Below are positions 41,695-49,089 of a stretch of 64,000 bases of DNA, piece by piece. The stretch is from Amycolatopsis sp. WQ 127309 (GTDB lineage Bacteria > Actinomycetota > Actinomycetes > Mycobacteriales > Pseudonocardiaceae): the NCBI RefSeq assembly GCF_023023025.1, contig NZ_CP095481.1, positions 8,569,001 to 8,633,000 on the forward strand, given 5' to 3'. The notes under the pieces are model-generated. The model had not been told where the DNA came from and made no database searches. It worked only from the letters and a program-made list of their open reading frames with translations. Position numbers and translations under genes: made by a program. How positions within the stretch are numbered: the first letter of the stretch is position 1; each line of letters begins with the position of its first letter.

Positions 41695-41991
41695 TCAGTG
41701 GTCGTCGTAGTGGTCTTCATGTGGGGCGTGGCGGTGGCCGTCGTGGAGGTAGTCGACGTGCTCGCCGTGCGGGACCGCCACGTGGCCGCAGCCTTCGCCG
41801 TGGGTGTGGTCGTGGCCGGTGTGCGGCACGTGGCCGGCGATCTCGCACTCGTCGAAGTGCCCGTCGTGCGCGCGGTGCAGGTGCCCCTCGTGCGCGTAGT
41901 CGACGTGGTCGCCGTGCGGGACCGCGGCGTGCCCGCAGCCTTCGGCGTGGACGTGGTCGTGGCCTGCGTGCTCGACGTGCGGGATCGTCAT
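41695..41991 (-). CDS. Histidine-rich metal-binding protein
   Basis: 98 residues, 27 of them histidine. Two tandem copies of one unit: HAGHDHVHAEGCGHAAVPHG then DHVDYAHEGHLHRAHDGH, repeated as HTGHDHTHGEGCGHVAVPHG then EHVDYLHDGHRHAPHEDH. Each unit has a GCGH site. No signal peptide or membrane segment, so it is probably a cytoplasmic zinc (or nickel) store or chaperone. Its position at the end of the zinc-starvation locus supports this. Start ATG 41991 has GGAGGA eight bases upstream; the longer frame to 42024 lacks such a site. Confidence 0.75.
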   Translation of the reverse strand: MTIPHVEHAGHDHVHAEGCGHAAVPHGDHVDYAHEGHLHRAHDGHFDECEIAGHVPHTGHDHTHGEGCGHVAVPHGEHVDYLHDGHRHAPHEDHYDDH

Positions 41992-42100
41992 CGGCGGTTC
42001 CTCCGGGAATGCGTTCGGCTGCATATGTCCACTTCGGACGCTAACACCGGGTGACGACGACTACCGGGCGAAAGCTCCCGGCTCACCCGATAGGTCCGAG

Positions 42101-42130
42101 TTGATCAACCCAGGTTTATCAGTCTAGGTT
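42101..42130 (+). promoter_or_regulatory. MarR gene promoter with overlapping operator
   Basis: -35 TTGATC (42101-42106), 18 bases, -10 TAGGTT (42125-42130), then GTG at 42138, seven bases on, which suggests a leaderless mRNA. The inverted repeat TGATCAACC (42102-42110), 2 bases, GGTTTATCA (42113-42121) matches at 8 of 9 positions and fills the spacer. It is a likely site for the encoded MarR repressor. Confidence 0.65.
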
Positions 42131-42137
42131 GACGAAT

Positions 42138-42572
42138 GTGACGGACGAGGAGCTGCTCCAGGCGAGCACCGACCTGCGCGTCGCCCTGGGCCGGCTGGTC
42201 CGGCGGCTGCGTCAGGGCTACGTCGTCGGCGAACTGACCCTGCCCGAACGCTCGGTGCTCTCGCGGCTCGACCGGGAAGGCCCGGCCACGCCGGGGTGCC
42301 TCGCCGACCTCGAACGGGTCAAGCCGCAAGCCATGGGCGTCACGCTCGCCGGGCTCGTCGACCGCGGGCTCGTCGCGCGCCGCAAGGACGACAGCGACGG
42401 CCGCAAGGTCCTCATGTCGGTGACCGACGCCGGGGTCCAGCTGCTCACCGACCGGCGGTCGGTGACCACCGAGCGGATGGCCACCGCGCTGGCCGAGCGG
42501 TTCACCGCGGCCGAGCAGCGCGAGCTGATCGCCGCGATCCCGCTGGTCGAGCGGCTGGCGGACGCCCTGTGA
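42138..42572 (+). CDS. MarR-family regulator
   Basis: 144 residues. The winged helix-turn-helix spans about residues 28-95: LPERSVLSRLDREGPATPGCLADLERV, given in outline, then GLVDRGLVARRKDDSDGRKVL with the typical Asp-x-Arg wing (DSDGRK). It forms the first gene of a three-gene unit with an MFS exporter and a dienelactone hydrolase-type protein, with a 4-bp overlap to the exporter. It should repress this unit through the operator at 42102-42121 and release it on binding a small aromatic or toxic compound. GTG 42138 is preferred over TTG 42129 because of promoter spacing. Confidence 0.85.
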   Translation: MTDEELLQASTDLRVALGRLVRRLRQGYVVGELTLPERSVLSRLDREGPATPGCLADLERVKPQAMGVTLAGLVDRGLVARRKDDSDGRKVLMSVTDAGVQLLTDRRSVTTERMATALAERFTAAEQRELIAAIPLVERLADAL

Positions 42573-44266
42573 CCGGCACCGGAACCCAGGCGGACCGCTA
42601 CAAGTGGGTCGCGCTGTCGAACACGACGCTCGGCGTGCTGATGTCGGCGCTCGACGGCTCGATCGTGATCATCTCGCTGCCCGCGATCTTCCGCGGCATC
42701 GGCCTCGATCCCCTCGCCCCGGGCAACATCGGCTACCTGCTCTGGATGATCCTCGGTTACCTGCTCGTGCAGGCCGTGCTGGTGGTGACGCTCGGCCGGC
42801 TCGGCGACATGTTCGGCCGGGTCAAGATGTACAACCTCGGCTTCGTCGTCTTCAGCGTCGCCTCGGTGGCGTTGTCGTTCGACCCGTTCCACGCCGGCGG
42901 CGGCGCGTTGTGGCTGATCGGCTGGCGGGTGGTGCAGGCCGTCGGCGGGTCGATGCTGACGGCCAACTCCGCGGCCATCCTCACCGACGCCTTCCCTGCC
43001 GAACAACGCGGCATGGCGCTGGGCGTCAACCAGATCACCGCGCTGGCCGGGCAGTTCCTCGGCCTGGTCGTCGGCGGGCTGCTGGCCGAGATCGACTGGC
43101 GCGCGGTGTTCTGGGTGAGCGTGCCGTTCGGGCTGCTCGGCACGATCTGGTCGATCCGCAGCCTCCGCGAGGTCGGCACGCCGAAGCGCGCGAAGGTCGA
43201 CTGGGGCGGCAACATCACCTTCGCCGCCGGCACCGCGATCCTGCTCGCCGCGATCACCTACGGCATCCAGCCCTACGGCGGCGCCGCGACCGGCTGGGGC
43301 AACCCGCTGGTGCTGGGCGGCATCGGCGCCGGGGTGCTGCTGCTCGTGGCGTTCGGCCTCATCGAGACCCGCGTCGCCGCGCCGATGTTCCACCTCGGGC
43401 TGTTCCGGATCCGCGCGTTCGCCGCGGGCAACATCGCCGCGTTGCTGACGTCGGTGGCGCGTGGTGGCATGCAGTTCATGCTCATCATCTGGCTGCAGGG
43501 CATCTGGTTGCCGCTGCACGGCTACGACTACGAGCGGACGCCGTTGTGGGCGGGGATCTACATGCTGCCGCTGACGGTCGGGTTCCTCCTCGCCGGCCCG
43601 GTGTCCGGGTACCTGTCCGACCGGTTCGGCGCCCGGCTGTTCTCCACCGGCGGGCTGTTGCTGGTCGCGGCGGCGTTCCTGGGCCTGCTGGCGCTGCCGG
43701 TGAACTTCCCGTACCCGGCGTTCGCCGCGCTGCTCGTGGTCAGCGGAATCGGCCAGGGCATGTTCTCCGCGCCCAACACCTCGGCGATCATGAGCAGCGT
43801 CCCCACCGAGCAACGCGGCGTCGCCTCCGGCATGCGGGCGACGTTCCAGAACTCCGGGACGTCGCTCTCGATCGGCGTGTTCTTCTCACTGATGATCGCC
43901 GGGCTCGCCGGGTCGCTGCCGCAGACGCTGACCAGCGGCCTGCAGGCCCACGGCGTCGCGGCCAACGTCGCCGACGGCGTCGCCCAGCTGCCGCCGGTGA
44001 GCACGCTCTTCGCGGCGTTCCTCGGCAGCAACCCGGTGGGGCACCTGCTCGGCCCGGACGTCCTCGCCGGACTGGCGCCGGCCGACCGCGCGACGCTGAC
44101 CGGCGGGGACTTCTTCCCGCAGCTGATCTCCGGGCCGTTCCACCACGGCCTCGTGATCGTGTTCACCGCCGCCGCGGTGATGGCCGTCGTCGCCGCGATC
44201 GCGTCCGCCTCGCGCGGCGCCCGCTACTTCCACCAGATCCCCGAGGGAACGAAGGAGAACCGATGA
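42569..44266 (+). CDS. MFS multidrug efflux transporter (DHA2-like, 14-TM)
   Basis: A 565-residue exporter. About 14 hydrophobic segments, with LMSALDGSIVIISLPAIFR in TM1, GRLGDMFGRVKMYN between TM2 and TM3, and GWRVVQAVGGSMLTANSAAI in the motif C region. The length and motifs fit the DHA2 drug:proton antiporter group. It overlaps both the MarR gene (GTGA) and the hydrolase gene (ATGA). The substrate is probably the inducer of MarR. Confidence 0.87.
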   Translation: MTGTGTQADRYKWVALSNTTLGVLMSALDGSIVIISLPAIFRGIGLDPLAPGNIGYLLWMILGYLLVQAVLVVTLGRLGDMFGRVKMYNLGFVVFSVASVALSFDPFHAGGGALWLIGWRVVQAVGGSMLTANSAAILTDAFPAEQRGMALGVNQITALAGQFLGLVVGGLLAEIDWRAVFWVSVPFGLLGTIWSIRSLREVGTPKRAKVDWGGNITFAAGTAILLAAITYGIQPYGGAATGWGNPLVLGGIGAGVLLLVAFGLIETRVAAPMFHLGLFRIRAFAAGNIAALLTSVARGGMQFMLIIWLQGIWLPLHGYDYERTPLWAGIYMLPLTVGFLLAGPVSGYLSDRFGARLFSTGGLLLVAAAFLGLLALPVNFPYPAFAALLVVSGIGQGMFSAPNTSAIMSSVPTEQRGVASGMRATFQNSGTSLSIGVFFSLMIAGLAGSLPQTLTSGLQAHGVAANVADGVAQLPPVSTLFAAFLGSNPVGHLLGPDVLAGLAPADRATLTGGDFFPQLISGPFHHGLVIVFTAAAVMAVVAAIASASRGARYFHQIPEGTKENR

Positions 44267-45003
44267 CCGACGAACTCATCGCCGGAACCGTCACCATCAC
44301 CGGGAACGGCGGCGACGAGATCGAGGCCTACGCGGCCAGGCCCACCGACGCCGCGACGCGCGGCGGGGTCGTGGTGATCCACCACATGCCCGGCTACGAC
44401 GCGTCGACGAAGGAGATGGTGCGCCGCTTCGCCGCCGAGGGCTACAACGCGATCTGCCCCAACCTCTACACCCGCGAGGCCCCGGGCGCGGACCCCGACG
44501 ACGCGGCCGCCACCGTCCGCGCGGCCGGCGGCGTCCCGGACGACCGCCTGGTCGGCGACGTCTCCGGCGCGGCCGACTACCTGAAGGCCCTGGAGAACGC
44601 GAACGGCCGGGTCGGAGTCATCGGGCACTGCTCGGGCGGCCGTCAGGCGTTCCTCGTCGGCTGCTCGATCGACGTCGACGCGGCGGTGGACTGCTACGGC
44701 GCGTTCGTCGTCAACGATCCGCCGGAGGCCATGAAGTTCATGAAGCCGTTGCTGGGCAAGGCATCGGAGCTGTCCTGCCCGCTGCTGGGCATCTTCGGCG
44801 CCGACGACAAGTTCCCGAGCCCGGACGAGGTCGCCGTGCTGGCGGCGGAGCTGGAGAAGCTCGGCAAAGAGCACGAGTTCCACACGTACGCCGACGCCGG
44901 CCACGCGTTCTTCGCCGTCGACCGGCCGAGCTACCGGCCGGAAGCCGCGAAGGACGGCTGGGAACGCATCCTCGACTTCTACGCCCGCACGCTCAGCGCC
45001 TGA
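44263..45003 (+). CDS. Dienelactone hydrolase family protein
   Basis: 246 residues, alpha/beta-hydrolase fold. The Cys nucleophile lies in VIGHCSGGRQAF, the Asp in FGADDKFPSPDE and the His in YADAGHAFFAVD, the dienelactone hydrolase triad. The N-terminal GDEIEAYAARPTD and VVVIHHMPGYD blocks are typical. It could hydrolyse a lactone or detoxify the compound exported by its neighbour. Start overlaps the MFS stop by 4 bp. Confidence 0.85.
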   Translation: MTDELIAGTVTITGNGGDEIEAYAARPTDAATRGGVVVIHHMPGYDASTKEMVRRFAAEGYNAICPNLYTREAPGADPDDAAATVRAAGGVPDDRLVGDVSGAADYLKALENANGRVGVIGHCSGGRQAFLVGCSIDVDAAVDCYGAFVVNDPPEAMKFMKPLLGKASELSCPLLGIFGADDKFPSPDEVAVLAAELEKLGKEHEFHTYADAGHAFFAVDRPSYRPEAAKDGWERILDFYARTLSA

Positions 45004-45014
45004 GAGGACCCGCC

Positions 45015-45287
45015 ATGTGCACCTACCTCACCGAGAAGTTCGCCCTCGAAGGCAGCGGCAAGGGCGCCCGCGGCTGGTTCCGCCTGAACGAGGGCACGGT
45101 CTACGTCGACCACCCGGTCCACGCGCCGTACGCGCACACGGTCAACATCGACTTCCGCAACCCGGACCTGGGCGCCTCGGCCCGCGTCGCCCTGGAGCTG
45201 ACGGAAGAAGACGCCCTGGCCCTGGCCGACGCGATCATCGCCGCGGTCAAATCCGCCCCCGCAGGCCTGGCCTCCCGCAACCAGTAG
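45015..45287 (+). CDS. DUF6295-type small protein
   Basis: 90 residues beginning MCTYLTEKFALEGSGKGARG, followed by WFRLNEGTVYVDHPVHAPYA and HTVNIDFRNPD, then a helical C-terminal region. It has two histidine-bearing strands and an N-terminal Cys at position 2. I recall this sequence as the actinobacterial DUF6295 family; no function is known. It follows the hydrolase gene after 11 bp, so it may belong to the same operon. A large hairpin follows immediately. Confidence 0.72.
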   Translation: MCTYLTEKFALEGSGKGARGWFRLNEGTVYVDHPVHAPYAHTVNIDFRNPDLGASARVALELTEEDALALADAIIAAVKSAPAGLASRNQ

Positions 45288-45290
45288 CCC

Positions 45291-45349
45291 AAAGCCGTGA
45301 AGGCCTCCTTACCGGCTCTTATGGCCGGTAAGGAGGCCTTCACGGCTTT
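45291..45349. repeat. Large hairpin repeat, copy A (26-bp perfect arms)
   Basis: Arms 45291-45316 and 45324-45349 are perfectly complementary with a 7-base loop. The core is GTGAAGGCCTCCTT and its complement. It starts at the stop codon of the S1P-lyase-like gene on the minus strand and separates two convergent genes, so it probably terminates both. A near-identical element is at 51189-51241. Confidence 0.85.
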
Positions 45350-46764
45350 CACGGCGTGTAGAGGGCGCCCAGGAACTCCAGGAGGAGGCGCTCGCGCAGC
45401 GGTGCGGGCGCGGTGGCGAGGAGCGCGTTGATCGGGGCCATGCGGTCCGGGAGGCCGGACGCGCCCCCGAGTCCGGCCGCGGCTAGCAGGCCGGCGAACT
45501 GTTCCGACGTCAGGGTTGCCGGGTCGAGGGCGGCGACGAACTCCGCCACCGCCGGGTCGATCAGCACCGGGCCCGACTCGCGGGCCGCGTCGACGGAGGC
45601 CGCGAGGTCCGTGAGGACTTCCTTCTCGCTGCCGTTGTTGGCCGCCGTGACCGTGAGGTGCAGGTTCGCCGGGGACGACAGATGCGCGAACTGCGGCTGG
45701 ACGTACCAGCCGCGCGTCTTCATCTCGTCCGCCACCGTGAACAGGTCGAAACCGTCGTCGCCGGTGAACGCGATCAGCGTCGACACCGGGTCACCGAGGA
45801 TCCGCAGGCCCGCGATTTCCGCGACGCCCGCCCGGATCCGCGACACCGCTTCGCGCGTCGAGGAAGCCAGCTGAAGGTAGCCGTCGTCGCCGAGGTGGCG
45901 GACCACCGCCCACGCCGCCGCCAGGGGGCCGCCCGAGCGGGTGCTCTGGATCGTCGTGTTCAGCATCGTGTAGCCCGGCCAGCCCGCGCTCGCGAAGTAG
46001 TGCGTCCGCCGCAGCTCCGCCGACGCGTGCAGCAGCACCGACGTCCCCTTCGGGCAGTACGCGTACTTGTGCAGGTCCACCGAAATGCTCGTGACGCCCG
46101 GGACGCGGAAGTCGAACGGCGCGACGTCGGCGCCGAGGCGGGCGAAGTACGGCAGGACCCAGCCGCCGATGCAGGCGTCGACGTGCATCCGGACGCCCCG
46201 GGCAGCAGCCGCGGCCGCGATCTCGGGAACCGGGTCGAGGACGCCGTGCGCGTACGACGGCGCACTCGCCACCACCAGTACCGTCGAGTCCTCGATCGCC
46301 GCGGCCATCGCGGCCGGATCGGCGCGGAACGTCACCGGGTCGACCGGGACGTCGATCCGGCGCAGCCCGAACAGGTGCGCGGCCTTGTGGAACGCCGCGT
46401 GCGCGGTGGTCGGCAGCACGATCGACGGCGCGGCGATCTCCGGGTGCGCGTCGCGCGCGGCGAGCACCGAGAGCAGGCACGACTCCGTGCCCCCGGACGT
46501 CACCGAACCGACGACGCCCGGGACGTCGCCGAGCAGCCGGGACGCCGCGCCGACGAGGTCGTTCTCCATGCGCAGCAGGCTGGGGAACGCCGTCGGGTCG
46601 AGGCCGTTGGCCGACGACGCCAGCGCGTGCGCGGCGGCCCCCAGGGAATCCACTTCGGACAGTCCGCTGTCGTAGACGTAGGCCAGCGTGCGGCCGCCGT
46701 GCGTCGGCAGGTCACCGGCGCGCAGCTCCCGCAGCGCCGCGAGGACGTCCTCAGGCGGGTTCAT
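45349..46764 (-). CDS. Sphingosine-1-phosphate lyase-like PLP enzyme
   Basis: A 471-residue group II PLP decarboxylase-fold enzyme with the pattern of S1P lyase. Blocks are VTSGGTESCLLSVLAARDAH, TAHAAFHKAAHLFGLRRIDV, SAPSYAHGVLDPVPEIA, HVDACIGGWVLPYFARLG and DFRVPGVTSISVDLHKYAYC, with the PLP Lys in LHKY; PKGTSVLL follows. Human S1P lyase, as I remember it, shares each of these. It lacks an N-terminal membrane anchor, as bacterial forms do. The predicted reaction splits sphingosine-1-phosphate into phosphoethanolamine and a long-chain aldehyde. Last gene of the sphingolipid operon; the start overlaps the MFS stop by 14 bp. No sphingosine kinase is in the window. Confidence 0.8.
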   Translation of the reverse strand: MNPPEDVLAALRELRAGDLPTHGGRTLAYVYDSGLSEVDSLGAAAHALASSANGLDPTAFPSLLRMENDLVGAASRLLGDVPGVVGSVTSGGTESCLLSVLAARDAHPEIAAPSIVLPTTAHAAFHKAAHLFGLRRIDVPVDPVTFRADPAAMAAAIEDSTVLVVASAPSYAHGVLDPVPEIAAAAAARGVRMHVDACIGGWVLPYFARLGADVAPFDFRVPGVTSISVDLHKYAYCPKGTSVLLHASAELRRTHYFASAGWPGYTMLNTTIQSTRSGGPLAAAWAVVRHLGDDGYLQLASSTREAVSRIRAGVAEIAGLRILGDPVSTLIAFTGDDGFDLFTVADEMKTRGWYVQPQFAHLSSPANLHLTVTAANNGSEKEVLTDLAASVDAARESGPVLIDPAVAEFVAALDPATLTSEQFAGLLAAAGLGGASGLPDRMAPINALLATAPAPLRERLLLEFLGALYTP

Positions 46765-48082
46765 GACGCGGCTCCAGCGGTTCCCGCGGCTCCAGCACCG
46801 AGCGCCGCAGCAGCGGCAGGGCCAGCGCGATCAGCACGCCGGGGATGATCGACGAGCCGAGCAGGATCGCGACGATCGCGCTGTGCGGCTGGTCGGTCGT
46901 CGCGTCGGTGCTCGAGACGTACCCGCCGAACGCCAGGATCGCGCTCCACAGCCCGGCGCCCAGCGCGAGGCCGAGCGTCTCCCCCGCGGTCCACACGCCG
47001 GCCGCGATCCCCGCGCGGGTCTCGCCGGTGCGCTCCTCCTCGGCCGTGATCAGGTCCGGCAGGATGGCGAGCGGGAACACCGAGATCCCCGCGTAGCCGA
47101 CGCCGCAGAGCGCGACGAACACCAGGATGACCACGAGCGGCAGCGACTGGGCCAGGATCAGGCCCAGCAGGCCGATCGCGAACGCCGCCGTGGCGATGCG
47201 GAAGCCGTTGAGCTTGCCGACGCGGGCGCCGAGACGCGGCCACAGCGGCATCGTCAGCAGCGCCGGGCCGACGAAGATCACGAAGATCACCGTGCCGTAG
47301 CCCTCGCTGCCGAGGATGCGCTGGGCGAAGAACGGGATGGCCGCCAGCACCGTGCCGATGCCGAGCGCCTGGATGAAGTACGTGCCCAGCAGCCAGCGGA
47401 ACGGCCGCCACCGCGCGATGGTCCGCGAGAGATCCTTGAAGCTCACCGTGTTCGGCCGCAGCGACCCGACCGGCGCGCCCTTGAGCCCGAAGTACACCAG
47501 CAGCGTCGCGGCCAGCACGATCAGCCCGATCACGATGGCCATCACGCGGTACCCGGCGACCCCGCCGATGCCGGAGGTGATCGCCGGGGCGCCACCGCCG
47601 CAGATCAGGATCGTCACGGCCAGGACGCCGATGCGCACGCTGGTGAGCTTCGTCCGCTCGTCGGCGGACTCGGTCAGCTCGGCCGGCAGCGCGTTGAACG
47701 GCACCTGGAACACCGCGTACGCGGTCGCGCAGGCGGTGAACAGGATCGCCACGTACAGCGCGTCCGGCAACGGCGCCCCGAAGCCCGGGTGGGCGAACAT
47801 CAGCGCGAAGAGGATCGCGACGCCGATGCCGCCGATCAGCAGGAACCGGCGCCGGCTGCCGGTCTTCAGCAGGTTCGCGTCGGACATCCGCCCGGCGATC
47901 GGGTTGAACAGCACGTCCCAGGCCTTCGGGACGAACACGATGACACCCGCCGCGGCGGCGGGCACGGCCATCGTGTCGGTGAGGTACTTGACCAGGATCA
48001 GGCCGGGGACCGTGCCGAAGGACCCGGTGACGAACGAGCCGAGCGAATACCTGAACCGCGTCCGGCCGGACAGCGTCGTCAT
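46751..48082 (-). CDS. MFS transporter (GPH-like) in the sphingolipid operon
   Basis: 443 residues with about 12 hydrophobic segments. It has the glycoside-pentoside-hexuronide-like layout: RYSLGSFVTGSFGTVPGLIL at the N-terminus, FVPKAWDVLFNPIAGRMSDA after TM2, and VPFNALPAELTESADERTKL between TM4 and TM5. The cytoplasmic tail is short and charged. Position between secreted lipid hydrolases and an intracellular lyase suggests uptake of a sphingoid base or head-group product; this is inference. ATG 48082 has AGGAGG upstream; the longer frame is an artefact. Confidence 0.8.
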   Translation of the reverse strand: MTTLSGRTRFRYSLGSFVTGSFGTVPGLILVKYLTDTMAVPAAAAGVIVFVPKAWDVLFNPIAGRMSDANLLKTGSRRRFLLIGGIGVAILFALMFAHPGFGAPLPDALYVAILFTACATAYAVFQVPFNALPAELTESADERTKLTSVRIGVLAVTILICGGGAPAITSGIGGVAGYRVMAIVIGLIVLAATLLVYFGLKGAPVGSLRPNTVSFKDLSRTIARWRPFRWLLGTYFIQALGIGTVLAAIPFFAQRILGSEGYGTVIFVIFVGPALLTMPLWPRLGARVGKLNGFRIATAAFAIGLLGLILAQSLPLVVILVFVALCGVGYAGISVFPLAILPDLITAEEERTGETRAGIAAGVWTAGETLGLALGAGLWSAILAFGGYVSSTDATTDQPHSAIVAILLGSSIIPGVLIALALPLLRRSVLEPREPLEPRHEPA

Positions 48083-48116
48083 GGTCCTCCTCGAAAAGCG
48101 GATTCCGATGAGGCGA

Positions 48117-49067
48117 TCAGTAGTGGATCTCGGCCAGCACCGGGTAGTGGTCGGAGGGAATCGTGCCACCGTCGTAATGCACCAGCTGTACCGGCCCGAC
48201 CTCGGCGCGTCGCAGCGAGCCGACGTAGTCCAGCGAATCGCGGTAGGTGGCCGGGACGGACTTCGCCGCGTCCGGGTTGGTGACGGCGTCGAAGCTGTAC
48301 TCCCCCGCTCCCGCGGTGCGCAGTGTCCCGCCGAGCACCGCCTCGCCCTGCTCGGACTGGGAGCGGCCCAGGGTGTCACGGCGGCCCTGCCCGGCCCAGT
48401 ACTCGATGTTGAGGTCACCGGCGATCGCGACCGGGTCGGCCGCCGGGACGTGCGCGGCGGCGAGGTCGCGCAGCTCGCCGAGCTGCGCCAGCCGGATCTG
48501 GTGCGCCTTCGGCAGGGTGTCGGGGGCTTCGTCGGCCTGCAGGTGCGTGCCGGCCACCCAGAGCGCCTTGCCGTGGGCGAAGATCCGGACCAGCGCCGCG
48601 CCCTTGTTGGACAGGTAGTCGGCGGTGCCGGAGTAGGAGTTGCGGTAGACGAGCTGGTGCTTCTCGGTGATCGGGTACCTGCTCAGCACCGTGACGCCGC
48701 CGTTGACGACGATCGGCGAGTTCGAGCAGTTGCCGCTCACGGACGTCCAGCCCGGCGACGTCGAGCAGGACTGCCCGACCAGCGGCGTCTGGAACGGGTA
48801 GGCGTCGACGAGCCGGTCGCGCAGCGCCTCGGCCTGGGAGCTGAAGGCTTCTTCGAGCACGACGACGTCGGCGGCCTTGGCCCGGATGACGCGTTCGGCG
48901 GCCTGGGCCCTGGCTTCTTTGTCCGACGTGTTCGGGTTGGCGATCCACGGCAGCTGCCACAGGTTGAAGCTCAGGACGGACACGCTCGCGGGCGCGGCCT
49001 GAGCGGGCGCGGTCAGCAGAGCGAGAGCAGTGCAGACGACGGCGGCGAGAATGGCGGTTCTCCGCAC
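48117..49067 (-). CDS. Secreted sphingomyelinase C-type phosphodiesterase
   Basis: 316 residues. A Sec signal peptide (MRRTAILAAVVCTALALLTA, cleaved after about residue 25, APAQAA) precedes an endonuclease/exonuclease/phosphatase domain. Catalytic blocks: VLSFNLWQLPW, ADVVVLEEAF, GTHLQADEA, AIAGDLNIEYW and the C-terminal SDHYPVLAEI. This set matches bacterial neutral sphingomyelinases, which release phosphocholine and ceramide. A disulfide is likely at SCSTSPGWTSVSGNC. It lies 22 bp downstream of the ceramidase gene, giving the next enzyme in sphingomyelin breakdown. Confidence 0.82.
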   Translation of the reverse strand: MRRTAILAAVVCTALALLTAPAQAAPASVSVLSFNLWQLPWIANPNTSDKEARAQAAERVIRAKAADVVVLEEAFSSQAEALRDRLVDAYPFQTPLVGQSCSTSPGWTSVSGNCSNSPIVVNGGVTVLSRYPITEKHQLVYRNSYSGTADYLSNKGAALVRIFAHGKALWVAGTHLQADEAPDTLPKAHQIRLAQLGELRDLAAAHVPAADPVAIAGDLNIEYWAGQGRRDTLGRSQSEQGEAVLGGTLRTAGAGEYSFDAVTNPDAAKSVPATYRDSLDYVGSLRRAEVGPVQLVHYDGGTIPSDHYPVLAEIHY

Positions 49068-49089
49068 GACAGCGGTCCTTTCAGGAGGT

